Shown here piece by piece: positions 1 through 11,045 of a DNA stretch of 64,000 nt. The translations under genes and the position numbers were made by a program. The notes under the pieces are model-generated. The model did no database searches, had not been told where the DNA came from, and worked only from the letters and a program-made list of their open reading frames with translations. This DNA is from Tetrapyrgos nigripes (Eukaryota > Basidiomycota > Agaricomycetes > Agaricales > Campanellaceae). Within the stretch, counting starts at the first letter, position 1. Each line of letters opens with the position of its first letter. The stretch covers positions 53,103-117,102 of the forward strand of contig JAACJM010000255.1 in the NCBI GenBank assembly GCA_013368315.1. The letters run 5' to 3'.

Positions 1-2639
1 TCTATGGATATACCAGCCCATTATCATTCGTTATCATAATTTCAAGAGTTGATCATACCATGTCAGGATTTTTTGAGGTGATCAGGTCTTGTCAGGATGA
101 CGAGACCTTATCAGGGGATTATCATTTAGCTGTCATTAAATATACTTGTAGATTTTGGAGAGATCACTGTGTAGCATAGTGTCAGGCAGAGGCTTTCCTC
201 TCTGATTATAATAATATGAGGTCTGGTGCTAAAAACAATGAAATTTGAGGTACTATGAAACAACTCTAGCTATCCATGCCCAAGAATATACTTACAGCCT
301 AAATGTCGTCTACAGATACAGATAGTATTTTCTATTCTTTGAGCCCTTTCTCTTCCTCGCCTGTGCGAAAATAGCCACTGATCGGGGTCCTCGCATTCCA
401 GATTTTGAGCGGAATAATGGAAAGAGGAATGGTGACAAAGAGTGGAGATGCAGAAAATGGTCCATTTATGCACGTTATTTTGTGTGAAAGGCACATATAT
501 GCGTGCTATGAAATGTCGGAGAGGATGAGAGTGTACACATGTGAGGAGAAATTCCGAAAAACGAAGTCTACAGGTGCCATGATTGAAAGACATCTATGAG
601 TATATGCAAAAGACACATAGGACGAGCCAAGGACGAGCATGTACCGTTGATTGATGGCTATAGGACTGATATATTCCTCAAAGGCTGAGTGATGAGGGAG
701 AGAGCGTATGGAAATGCTGTGGTCACTTTGAGGACAACGTCTGGGTCATTTGTTGATGACGTAGAGTCTCGCGGGCGGATAACGCAGTTTCAAACTCCGC
801 AAATCCGCGCCAAAACTGGGTCGATGTGTCGACTTCTTTCTTTAACTCATACCACCATCATCTCCTTCGCCCTTATCCCTCTTGTTCCCATCCTGCCCTG
901 GCTCTCCGGCTCTCATTTCTCTCCTTACTCAACAGCTTGCTCAGTGCTCGCCCTTCAGTCCAACTACCATCATCCCCTCTGCCCTCGTTCCCCTCCTACT
1001 CCCGCCCTGGCTCTCTGACACTCATTCCTCTCCCCGCTCAACAACTCGCCCATTACTCGCCCTAGTGGGTTCCTTTCACCTCAAATTACCTGCTCGGGAC
1101 CATTACTGACGATTCCTTGACCTACCGCCCGCTATCTTAGACGTCGTGCAAGAGGCCTGATGTCATCTTTCCTGCAGTGGTTTCAAAGGACTTGGAGAGA
1201 CCGAAAGGGCAGTCGAGTTGGACAGAGAGGCTTGGCGGTTCATCCTGTTAGTGAGTTTTCCCTCCTTCATTTGTCTGTAGCATCGCTACATTCCCTTCGT
1301 TTTCCGCTCATCGCTTTTGGCAATTATCACCCTCTTGCCTGTTTGTGTTGTTCCCGTCCCTTGCCTTTATTCACTCACATTGACCCAATATCCTACATAC
1401 AGCAACGAGCTATCCAATTCGGCGATCCTAGCTTACATGTGTTTTGTACGTCCTCCCTTGCTCATCCGAAGCCCACTTTACTCATTCCACTTCCCTTCAA
1501 CCTCTTTCAGACCGCCAATGTGCAACTACTGGAATGTGCATACATGTGCATACAGTCATCTCTTAATGTGAGTTCTCATTCTCTTTTGTGATATTTTCAA
1601 CTAAGCTCCTTCAAACACGCGAGACTGGGTATCTTCAGTTTACGGTGAGCCATTCTTTCACTTCGCTCAGTATATTCTTAATTTTTACAAGTCCCTCCTT
1701 GGGTATTGAACAGTTCTCTACTCCCGTCATCCTTTTGTGAGTGTTCTCTCGAGTCCTTGTTGATCTATCTCACTTGACATTACACAGTGGATGTACCTAT
1801 ATCCACCTTGGAATTTGAGACAGGAGGTTAGGTGAGTCTGGTTATTATGGTCTCTATTCATAGTTGTAGTATACTATGTATCTATGTATGTGAATATAGG
1901 TCTTTCATCAGGATATGTTTATTGAGAGTGCCAGGGGACTGTACCATCTAGTATCTACACCATATTCTCCCCATCATCAGAGATATTGCTGGCCATTCCT
2001 GATAATCCCCTGACCAGCTCCATCATCCATGATAATCCTTCCCATTCCTGGCTGACCCCGCCATCCCTGATCAACTCACTGTCATTATGACAGGGATCTG
2101 ACAACAGATGATATGGGCTGGAAATGGGCTGGTCAACCCGGAACAAAAGATATAATGTTCTGGCAGTATGGCAGGACATGAACCCAGATGACAGGGGTGG
2201 TTTGCAGGGTATATGGGTAGGTAGGTTTTCGTGATGTTTGAATGACGAAACAGCCTCCAAGAGCATGAACCCGGGACCTAGTAACACTGCTGCTGCCTCT
2301 GACGATGATGCAAGCAGTGATGACAACAACAACAAGATTTCATATATACATACATAGCTGGGCCTGGTTACAGTTGGTTCATGCCCAGTAGGAAGTCATG
2401 TATTTACTATGCATTTTTAAAGAAAAATAAAACTTGGAAAATTCCTAAATGCAAGTCAGGTCATTTACAGACATTTATATCCATTTCTATCGCTCTACAT
2501 TGCAGGTATTATACAGTAATGCAAATAAAATACTAGGCTACCAGTAATCACCCCTCTACTGTTCCTAGTAACACTGCAAATATAATATAGATCAGCCATA
2601 AGAACCAAGTTAAGACGATAACGACACTTACACTGAACT
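1..2639. other. Stretch with no supported gene
   Basis: I see no convincing gene here. Open frames are short, overlap on both strands and match no family I recognise. The stretch holds one clear local duplication (about 850-1067, listed separately). It also holds several TGATAAT/CCCTGA-like words near 100-130 and, inverted, near 1990-2015. The right part, about 2340-2640, lies just beyond the last recognised exon of the CACTA accessory gene and may contain that element's end, but no terminal inverted repeat could be identified. Confidence 0.5.
850..1067. repeat. Two-copy tandem duplication, period about 109 bp
   Basis: Two diverged copies follow each other. Both contain, in order, ACCATCATC, a C/T-rich block with CCCTGGCTCTC (positions 896 and 1005), CTCATT, then CTCAAC and GCTCGCCCT. 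The repeat is pyrimidine-rich on the plus strand, so short open frames through it are not evidence of coding. Confidence 0.6.
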
Positions 2640-4764
2640 TAGACTTGGGCTTGGGCTTGGGTCTGGGTTTGACTGCTTTCTTTGCTGTGTTGCGCTGTTC
2701 TTGAGCTTCTCTCAACTTGTGTTTAAGCGACTGTATGATTATAGGCTTCAGCAGATGATGCCGTTGAGATTATACTATACACTCACCTCCTTCTGTTCAG
2801 CCGTTAACTTCTTCCAATGATCGTCGAAATTGTTTTCAGTCTTCCCGTCATTGTCACGTAGCCACTCTTCCTTGACAATGGATCTATAGAAATGTTAGAA
2901 ATCTTGGGTAGGCAGTAGTAAAAGATAATAGACTCACTTCAAAGTCATTTTCCTCTTTGGAGCAGTAGATTGATCACTAGAAAAGGCTAATGATGTTAGA
3001 AAGGATTCATGAAGGTGAAGAGCTATGCACCTATCAACAGCCTCATTGGTAGCAGGAGTTGATGAACCTAATGGAGCGGGACCAGCAGAGGTGGACTGCG
3101 TAGAACTGTTGGGGTTATTTGGTAAAGCATCACTGGCCACTGATGGGGAAATGACAGGGTTGAGTGATGGAGCTGAGTTGGAATTATCAGGAACAGTAGG
3201 AGGAGTAGGCGGGGTAGATAAAATGGTGGACATGTTCGGGGTAGTAATACCTGCCCCGGCAAGAGCATCATAGTCGTCCATCTCCCCCGAGAGCACAGCA
3301 CCACTAGTTAACGAAACAAGTCAGCTAGATATTGAAAAAAAAGAAAGGACACATACCTGTCTTCACCGAGGTTGTCAATTACATTAGGCTAAGAATAAAA
3401 GTTAGACTGACATAGAAGCAATGTGGGTGGTGGAGAGAAGGAACATTACCAATTGACTAATGGGCAACTCAGTGTTATCTCCTTCCTGACCAGGCGGTGG
3501 GCTTGCAGAGGCTGTCTCAGCCTGTTGCTGCTTCTTTGAGGGTGGTTCCTCCAAATCTGATTCCGAGTCCGAGTCCGACTTGGAATCACTACTAGAACCA
3601 TCGCTTGGAGGTGTTGTCTTCTTGGTTTTCTTCCTGCCTTTGTTCTTGCTGTATTTCCATGAAGAGTATTTTAAACGAATAAACATCTTGAAGTACCCGT
3701 CGCATAGCTGAAAGAAGGAAAATTGTGGATTGTTGAGAAGACGACTGTAGATGTATTGCCAGACCAGATCTGTAGCGCTTCACCAAGACTTTGGGGCTTG
3801 CTCACCGGCCAGGATTGTCTCAAAGGCTATCTGGGCCTCCTCACCTGCAAGAGCAAGCAGTTCACTGGAAACTGGAGTGCCATCTGCTTGTTGTAGATAC
3901 GGATGATGGTTGACCTTATCGTCCTTGGTGGGATGGCCGTGGCCCTTGCGCTTGGTTGCAGAGCCATTTGTTCCACCCTTTGTGCTGTCCTTGTGGTCTG
4001 TTCATTCCTTTTCAGTCCAGTGGGAGACTTTTGGATAGTCCTTGCAATTGAGTGGTTCGGGTAGAGCTTGAGTAGGAGGAAGGGAGTTTCTTGAAGTGGT
4101 AGTGGTAGAAAGCGTTGAGATGGTCTGCAAAAGTTTCTTGTAGTTCATTCTAGTGTCAAAGATGTAGAAGAAATTAGTATGACCAACTCAAAGTGATACC
4201 AAAGACTACATACCTTGACTCCTCCAATTTGGATGAAAGGCTGGCATTCTCCTTCTTTAACTGATCATTTTCACGTTCAAAGTGGGTCCAATCCTTGTCC
4301 AAACGAGTTTTCTCTAGCTCTGACTCCATCCATGCTACATTCTTGGAAGCCATGAGCTCGTCAGCACTTGCACTATTGATAATTGGGTATCTCTGTAAAG
4401 GTAGAGTGAGTACTAGACATTTCCAAATGTTAGAGAAACTTGCGTTGAAGGATGGTCCATATATGTTGGACTCAGGTGAGAAGGAACAGTTACTATAGGA
4501 GCCAGATGATATGGAGCCACTGTGGGAGCAGCGGTATGAGTTGTGGTGGTGCTCAGGGCTAGTATAGATGTCCCGAGGTTCAAGAGAAGAATGATTTAGG
4601 TTCTTGGCAATAGGATTCATTGGGTGGTTTGTCGAGTCTGAGAAGAAATGCCAGTCATCATCCTGATGATAGTCTTGATGGTACCGAGTGTGTAGCCTGC
4701 TAGACCCATTATTATGAGGAGAGTCCTTTTCAGAATGAGTGTTTCCAGTAGCTGGGACACTCAT
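2640..4764 (-). pseudogene. CACTA-element accessory gene, multi-exon, with two in-frame TGA stops
   Basis: Second gene of the Tnp2-type CACTA element, downstream of and on the same strand as the transposase. Function unknown; in fungal CACTA elements such accessory proteins are thought to bind DNA or regulate, but that is inference. The first exon starts at ATG 4764 and ends near 4210. It is Ser/His-rich, then has a charged coiled-coil-like stretch (about residues 130-180). Splicing to an acceptor near 4147 keeps the frame. Later exons carry a KMFIRLKYSSWKYSKN block, a Ser/Asp-rich acidic run (about 3550-3600), a Pro/Ser-rich exon (2990-3295) and a Lys/Pro-rich tail (2640-2800). Two TGA codons interrupt the conserved frame, at 4002-4004 (after TEKE, where Trp is expected) and 3780-3782. 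Both are one transition from TGG or CGA, so the gene is probably dead. Confidence 0.6.
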
Positions 4765-4927
4765 TCCAGCAATGGTGTGGTTGTGGACAGGAAGGCAAGT
4801 TTGAAAAGCACAGCCTCAATATTTCCTCGTATTACTAGTACTACAATTCATCTACCTCTCCATCTATCTCAATCTCTATCTCTCTGCCAAGCTCCCATGA
4901 CTTCATAAAAGGTTTCTCAACCAGAAA

Positions 4928-5299
4928 TTAAACCCCTTCCTCGACCTCGACCTTTCCCTCAGATGTCACTCTAAAGTCGGGGACCATAGCAACCACAGAG
5001 TCAATTGACTTTGCGCTGAAAACTCTCAAGGCATTGTCTCCCTGAGAGCGACATAGATAAACAGTATTCTCTGAATCTTTGAGAAGCTGGGGATCTGGAG
5101 AAGAGAATAATGAAACGAGACAGAGTGGGAAGAGGTTGGGAAGCTTGTTGAATTTCATGTAAAAGAAGATTATGACCTCGCCATAGAATATCTCTTCTTC
5201 AGAGTGTATCTAGACAACTATAAGTTGCTATAGATGATCATGAGAATAATATAACTTACCTTTACCATTTGAGTATTCCTTAACTTCTGTTTTGAACAG
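4928..5299 (-). pseudogene. Tnp2 transposase, C-terminal part, cut off by LTR element
   Basis: C-terminal segment of the same Tnp2 gene whose main body lies at 11046-13784. It resumes directly at the edge of the 5' LTR (5299) and reads LFKTEVKEYSNGK. A GTAAGT donor near 5260 and an intron follow, then GEVIIFFYMKFNKLPNLF through CRSQGDNALRVFSAKS to VPDFRVTSEGKV. This matches the usual Tnp2 C-terminal module found after the SRW block. A TAA at 4928-4930 ends the frame, but the family-like FLVEKPF words continue past it, so the stop may be secondary. Joining codons at 11046 and 5299 gives one continuous frame, which shows that the LTR element inserted into this gene. Confidence 0.7.
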
Positions 5300-6955
5300 T
5301 GATACACCGTACAAATTTGTGGTAAATAACCCAAAACTAGTGCTAATACATGTCTAAGTTACTCTTAAATGGATAATAAGGACTAGAGTGAGTCCCGAAC
5401 TGCTAGTCAAAGTACTAGGAATTAGGTGTATAACCTAAGGGATGTTAATGGTCAATACTTACGGATAAGAAATAAGACTTGTTCAAAGTATTATAACAGA
5501 TACATACTAGGGGATACAGCTATAGTAGCAGACCCACCTAACTAAAAAGTCTACAAAGACTTACCAAACCTGCTATAGCAGCCTAATACTGCTAGTACGA
5601 CTTAAGGGATAGAGAAGGAGGAGAAACGCCCCTATTCACAGGTACGTGTTGGCATTACAAACTCAGATCGAAGGCTTAAACTGCTAGATCTGAAAGGAGA
5701 CGTCACCATCGGAGAATTTGGATATACGGGATTCTAACCCGGATATATACAAACTTGTGGTGCACATCTACAGATGATTAGAATGGCAAACTGGCACAAT
5801 ATTTATATCAATAGAAAGCTAGAAACCATAGCTTTCAGATGGTACAAAGGGGATGAACTAGCGGCAACAATACTAAGTGTCTAAAGTGTTGCGAAGTTCA
5901 CTAATGTAATAAGGTACAAAGTAGAGGGATTACTGATTCGGGCATAAGTATTACTGAAAGCAGTACTTACCGAAGATCACTACGGATTGGTGTCTTAAAG
6001 ATAAGTGCGGTACTATCCTTTGTTACACTACGCTAGTTAGTAAGGCTTGCACATTACTATTGAAGAGCTGGACTCGGATTAGCGGTGTACAAGTTTAACT
6101 AGCAGTATAAAGGGATAAGTATACGTTCAAAGCTATAGAGAACAAGAGGTGGAAACTAGATACAAGAGTACCCTAAACCCAAAGGATTAGTGGTATTCCG
6201 AAGTGTAGTCATAAGTGGAGCTATCTGAGTCAGGTAGGCTATGGCCACCAGTATCAGAGAGTACCCTACTAGTAAAGAGAGTGGAGCAAGGGACAGAGAA
6301 ATCCCTACTACAAAAATTAGATAATATTCAAGTTTCCTGTATACCCTAATTAGAAGGTACCTACTAGATCCAGTAGTTACTACTCTCACGGACTAGCGGT
6401 TAGAGTAGATTTTCTGTTTTCTTTGATATATTTTAGCGGACGTTGAAAAGAAATGTAAAACTGTATAGTTGTAGCTACAGGTAGTATAAAAGGACCAGGT
6501 ATTACTAGTAGATACCCAAGCAACGGACTGTAGAGTATCAGGATTCTCCCTATTTAGCGGTAGAGACTGTGAAACACAGACAAGAGCTTCTAAACAAACT
6601 TATCATACTCGCATGGAGTCTAAACATACAGTGTTGGTTAAATCAGTGTTGAATATATTTGTTGGTTGTTTTGTGTTTATAACTTGTGTCCTTGAGACTT
6701 GGAAACTGTGTCTAAGGCATTGTCGCCTTCAAATAGAATTGAACTGGTTGAATTGATATTGTGTGTGTGCCTTTGTGCATTTGTGTGTTTTGTGGCCTTC
6801 GTGCAAACCTTTACAAGAATCCCCAAAAGATCTCTAAACTGTGGACTAAATTGAAGAGTATTCTACTTACTAGATACACTCGCAAAACAAACTATATAGG
6901 TTTTTCTGGTTGTGTTCTGTGTGCTAAGAGCACTTACTAGAGAAACAGCCTATTA
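5300..6955 (+). repeat. 5' LTR of gag-only element
   Basis: 1656 bp, same length as the partner at 9390-11045. By eye they differ at about 30 sites (about 98% identical), mostly C/T or G/A changes where one copy has CG and the other TG or CA. The LTR is long for a fungal element. Short open frames inside it recur in both copies (for example 6156-6389 and 10246-10479, minus) and are not taken as genes. Confidence 0.9.
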
Positions 6956-6958
6956 TAC

Positions 6959-6976
6959 TGGAGCCCACCGCGAGGG
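6959..6976 (+). promoter_or_regulatory. Primer-binding site for minus-strand synthesis
   Basis: TGGAGCCCACCGCGAGGG lies three bases after the 5' LTR. Its complement reads as a tRNA 3' end: T-arm strand, then GGTGGGC, a U discriminator and CCA. The primer tRNA should therefore have a 5' acceptor strand GCCCACC. Which amino acid it carries cannot be settled from the window; lysine or cysteine isoacceptors are possible. Confidence 0.7.
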
Positions 6977-7082
6977 GGTATCACTTCAGTTTATTCTATA
7001 CTATGAGATCACTTGAGCTTAATGGCTCTAATCAAAAGTTGTCAAAATACAAGGTCTTAACGACCATCGAGACAGCACCTAT

Positions 7083-7437
7083 TGGAAGGCAAACCCTTCT
7101 AAAAGAAAAACCCCTAAACAGAGGAACGAAACTAGCGAGCCTTCGTCGAGTACAAGACTGCTAGAAGAAGAACCTGTTGTTTATACTCCATATCCTTTAA
7201 AAACCGTGGCAACGAGAGCAGAGTCGTGCAGTTGCAAAGAAGAAAACTAGTGGAAAACCAAAGAAGCAGAGGAAAACCGTGGCATCTCCTGAACCAACAG
7301 AAGAAACCCGGAACCATCTACTTCTACTAGCGCCACCAGAGATCTTTCAGTTGCGCCTTCTGAGTTGACACCGGAAGACAAGTTAGGGCTTGATTACATT
7401 GAGCAACGACTCAACAGAGAATATCAACAACAATTAC
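7083..7437 (+). pseudogene. Degraded N-terminal part of gag
   Basis: Upstream of the open gag frame, gag-like coding sequence is broken over three frames. Readable pieces include a basic KRKTPKQRNE stretch (frame of 7083), GKPKKQRKTVASPEP (about 7249-7295) and SELTPEDKLGLDYIEQRLN (7359 onward). The last piece shifts into the main gag frame near 7437, within TACAAACAAGCA, where one base appears lost. So gag was once longer at its N-terminus. Confidence 0.5.
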
Positions 7438-7476
7438 TACAAACAAGCATTGTCTAGACCGCTAGAAGTCGAAACA

Positions 7477-8802
7477 ATGGCTGAGAAAGTGAAAATGACT
7501 ATTCCTGGACTCGAAGTGAGTCCAGAAGCCTTGAGAGCTACCCAAAATGACAAATTGCCAAAAGCCAAGAAAATGGCTCCTTGCTTTGACAAAGAAGAAC
7601 CGGAAAACTTAGAGCGGTACTTCTCAGAAATCGAAGGAATCTGTGAAGACTTGAACATAGATCTTGATCAGTCTAAAATCCTTCTGGTGATGAAGTACAT
7701 GGAGTACAAAACCTGCCAATGTCATGAAGAGGATGCCATTGCGCATAGTACAAATTGGGAGGATTTCAAGAAGCAACTTAGGAAGTGTTACCCCGAATCA
7801 GTTGGTGGCATTAACAGAAGCGTTAACAGGTTAAAAGCCATAGCCGCTAGAAACAAAGGGATAACTATCCTACAGAGAGAACGTCTACTAGTGTATATTC
7901 AAGAATTCAAGCTCGAAGCTAAGAAGCTAATGATGAAGGAAAAGCAGACGATTTCAAATCAACAAGCTGTCGAGTACTTCATGAGTGCATTAGATTCCGA
8001 GTTGAGGAGAGCTATGATTCTTTTCTTACCAGGGGTTGACGACGAAAATGTGGAAGACCCATTCTCACTAGAGGTGGTAATACAAGCCGCTAAAAGCGCC
8101 TGTAACAACCACATCACAGCATTGATTAGTCTTGGTGTAAAGAGCGTTCCCACGCAGGCCGTTGGTGCAAAGACGGTACGAGAAAAGACAATCGAGACTC
8201 GTAAAACTAGCACTAAAACGGAAAGCCCACAACAAGATGAATGGATGATGAGAATGTCTGCATCTAGCGACATTAACAATGGGAGAATGAAAGATCTATC
8301 TGAGAAGGTAGAGCAGAATACGACAATATTGGCGAACTTAGCCAAATTGTTAATGAATCAGCAAAGTAGCAGTTCTCGTAGTTCAAACAATAATGCTGGA
8401 TATAGTGGTAACCCTCGTGGATATCCTTCTAACGGAGGATATACAAACCCACCGCGTTATGGGTCGAACTCCAATCAAGCGGCAGGAAACAAGAAATGTT
8501 TCTTTTGTGACAGTCCAGAACATATGGCGCCAGACTGTGAAGTACAACAAGAGTACTTTGATAAGAAGTGGCTCATTAGAAATGAACAAGGTCGAGTACA
8601 TCTTAGAGACAGAAACTATGTACCTCAACAGTACGATGGAGACACTGAGTCAAAGGCTCAGAAGATTGCAAAGATCGCAAAAGAAAAAGGATGGGACAAG
8701 AAGAATGTAATGTTCTCTTCGATCGAGGAAATGGAGGAGATGGCAAAACTGGCAGAGCTGTTCCAAACGTGCGTACAACGCTCGACTACGGGGGTTGAGT
8801 AG
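7477..8802 (+). CDS. gag: Retrotransposon Gag (capsid/nucleocapsid) with CCHC zinc knuckle
   Basis: Structural protein that would package the element's RNA into cytoplasmic virus-like particles. The frame is open from 7390, but the first ATG, in the context GAAACAATGGCT, is at 7477, giving about 441 residues. The first 60% looks like a retrotransposon Gag domain (FDKEEPENLERYFSEIEGI, DFKKQLRKCYPE, then a helical EYFMSALDSELRRAM region). A Ser/Asn/Gly-rich linker is followed by a single zinc knuckle C-x2-C-x4-H-x4-C (CFFCDSPEHMAPDC) encoded at about 8497-8540. The C-terminus ends at TAG 8802. Downstream words in another frame (RLRGLSSRPA) suggest the ancestral frame ran further and was cut by a shift. 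No pol frame follows. Confidence 0.82.
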   Translation: MAEKVKMTIPGLEVSPEALRATQNDKLPKAKKMAPCFDKEEPENLERYFSEIEGICEDLNIDLDQSKILLVMKYMEYKTCQCHEEDAIAHSTNWEDFKKQLRKCYPESVGGINRSVNRLKAIAARNKGITILQRERLLVYIQEFKLEAKKLMMKEKQTISNQQAVEYFMSALDSELRRAMILFLPGVDDENVEDPFSLEVVIQAAKSACNNHITALISLGVKSVPTQAVGAKTVREKTIETRKTSTKTESPQQDEWMMRMSASSDINNGRMKDLSEKVEQNTTILANLAKLLMNQQSSSSRSSNNNAGYSGNPRGYPSNGGYTNPPRYGSNSNQAAGNKKCFFCDSPEHMAPDCEVQQEYFDKKWLIRNEQGRVHLRDRNYVPQQYDGDTESKAQKIAKIAKEKGWDKKNVMFSSIEEMEEMAKLAELFQTCVQRSTTGVE

Positions 8803-9378
8803 TCGGCCAGCGTGAGAGGGGTCAGTGAATGGTTTTGGAAGTGAGGGCATTGTTGGAAGACAGCGAGCACGACGTGGAAGAAAAAGTGGGACTTAGAGAA
8901 ATTTTCACAGCCCTCTTTATCTTACACTCTCCATACTTGGAATTCTGGACTGGCGGTCTGAAATTCCCGAGCTCGATCATCAAAGGACCCTCGAACACCA
9001 AAATGAGTAAACGCAGATGAGCGTTAAAGTTAAATGGGCGCTAAAGTGCCAAATCTAGTCAAAGATTCATCTATTTTGATGATCTGAGAGACCCTGCACT
9101 GATGGAAAAATCAGATTTTCTGGTAGAGCGGTCCATTTTTCTAGCAGAAGAGCACGGAGAACTGGAAATGCCTAAGATGGATTGATAAAAGAAGTTGGAG
9201 GACTTAGACATAGCGACAGTATGTTTTATGACAGTCTCGAGGTCTTGCCATGAGGCATCTGAATTAGCGGCATTTACCAAAAACCGACAAGGACTTCCCA
9301 AAGAGGAACCTTGAAGGACTAGTGCCGGGCGGCATTGCCTACAACAGACAGTTGACCGAGGATGGTCAAGATCTTTAG
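8803..9378 (+). other. Non-coding interior remnant where pol is missing
   Basis: Between the gag stop and the polypurine tract I find no protease, reverse transcriptase or integrase motifs in any frame. A minus-strand open frame (9071-9424) crosses the polypurine tract into the LTR and is judged a chance frame. This gap is the main reason to call the element gag-only. Confidence 0.6.
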
Positions 9379-9389
9379 TTGGGGGGAGA
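9379..9389 (+). promoter_or_regulatory. Polypurine tract
   Basis: TTGGGGGGAGA lies directly before the 3' LTR start (TGATACACC) and is the expected primer for plus-strand synthesis. It fixes the LTR start at 9390. Confidence 0.75.
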
Positions 9390-11045
9390 TGATACACCGT
9401 ACAAATTCGCGGTAAATAACCCAAAACTAGCGCTAATACATGTCTAAGTTACTCTTAAATGGATAATAAGGACTAGAGTGAGTCCCGAACTGCTAGTCAA
9501 AGTACTAGGAATTAGGTGTATAACCTAAGGGATGTTAATGGTCAATACTTACGGATAAGAAATAAGACTTGTTCAAAGTATTATAACAGATACATACTAG
9601 GGGATACAGCTATAGTAGCAGACCCACCTAACTACAAAGTCTACAAAGACTTACCAAACCTGCTATAGCAGCCTAATACCGCTAGTACGACTTAAGGGAT
9701 AGAGAAGGAGGAGAAACGCCCCAATTCATGGGTACCCGTTGGCATTACAAACCCAGATTGAAGGCTTAAACTGCTAGATCTGAAAGGACACGTCACCATC
9801 AGAGAATTCAGATATACGGGATTCTAACCCGGATATATACAAACTTGTGGTGCACATCTACAGATGATTAGAATGGCAAACTGGCACAATATTTATATCA
9901 ATAGAAAGCTAGAAACCATAGCTTTCAGATGGTACAAAGGGGATGAACTAGCGGCAACAATACTAAGTGTCTAAAGTGTTGCGAAGTTCACTAACGTAAT
10001 AAGGTACAAAGTAGAGGGATTACTGATTCAGGCATAAGTATTACCGAAAGCAGTACTTACTGAAGATCACTACGGATTGGTGTCTTAAAGATAAGTGCGG
10101 TACTATCCTTTGTTACACTACGCTAGTTAGTAAGGCTTGTGCATTACTATTGAAGAGCTGGACTCGGATTAGCGGTGTACAAGTTTAACTAGCAGTATAA
10201 AGGGATAAGTATACGTTCAAAGCTATAGAGAACGAGAGGCGGAAACTAGATATGAGAGTACCCTAAACCCAAAGGATTAGTGGTATTCCGAAGTGTAGTC
10301 ATAAGTGGAGCTATCTGAGTCAGGTAGGCTACGGCTGCCAGTATCAGAGAGTACCCTACTAGTAAAGAGAGTGGAGCAAGGGACAGAGAAATCCCTACTA
10401 CAAAAATTAGATAATATTCAAGTTTCCTGTATACCCTAATTAGAAGGTACCTACTAGATCCAGTAGTTACTACTCTCACGGACTAGCGGTTAGAGTAGAT
10501 TTTCTGTTTTCTTTGATATATTTTAGCGGACGTTGAAAAGAAATGTAAAACTGTATAGTTGTAGCTACAGGTAGTATAAAAGGACCAGGTATTACTAGTA
10601 GATACCCAAGCAACGGACTGTAGAGTATCAGGATTCTCCCTATTTAGCGGTAGAGACTGTGAAACACAGACAAGAGCTTCTAAACAAACTTATCATACTC
10701 GCATGGAGTCTAAACATACAGTGTTGGTTAAATCAGTGTTGAATATATTTGTTGGTTGTTTTGTGTTTATAACTTGTGTCCTTGAGACTTGGAAACTGTG
10801 TCTAAGGCATTGTCGCCTTCAAATAGAATTGAACTGGTTGAATTGATATTGTGTGTGTGCCTTTGTGCATTTGTGTGTTTTGTGGCCTTCGTGCAAACCT
10901 TTACAAGAATCCCCAAAAGATCTCTAAACTGTGGACTAAATTGAAGAGTATTCTACTTACTAGATACACTCGCAAAATAAACTATATAGGTTTTTCTGGT
11001 TGTGTTCTGTGTGCTAAGAGCACTTACTAGAGAAACAGCCTATTA
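9390..11045 (+). repeat. 3' LTR of gag-only element
   Basis: Partner of the repeat at 5300-6955, with equal length and identical end points. It keeps more CG dinucleotides than the 5' copy in its first part and fewer in others, so both copies have decayed after insertion. Confidence 0.9.

Larger units (their letters stand above)
5300..11045 (+). mobile_element. Gag-only LTR retrotransposon inserted in the Tnp2 gene
   Basis: A complete-looking but non-autonomous LTR element. Two 1656-bp direct repeats flank a 2.4-kb interior that holds a tRNA-type primer site, one gag gene, about 500 bp of non-coding sequence and a polypurine tract. No protease, reverse transcriptase, RNase H or integrase is visible, so mobility would need proteins from another element. 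The LTRs begin TGATACACCG and end CTATTA, not the usual CA. Flanking bases (AACAG and ATGGG) do not match, so no target-site duplication is seen. Flanks on both sides are the split minus-strand Tnp2 gene. Confidence 0.88.

Noticed and set aside
1..2015. Inverted-repeat element from about 100 to 2010 sharing TGATAATCCCCTGA
   Set aside because: The shared word is only about 14 bp, similar words occur several times nearby, and no duplication or gene supports an element.
4295..4498. Plus-strand small protein opposite the CACTA accessory gene
   Set aside because: Shadow of the minus-strand exon at 4210-4764.
9071..9424. Minus-strand protein of 117 codons in the LTR element interior
   Set aside because: It runs through the polypurine tract into the LTR and shows no pol or env-like motif.
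6156..10479. Small repeated minus-strand gene in both LTRs (6156-6389 and 10246-10479)
   Set aside because: It is an LTR sequence present twice by structure, has no recognisable domain, and start/stop positions are incidental.
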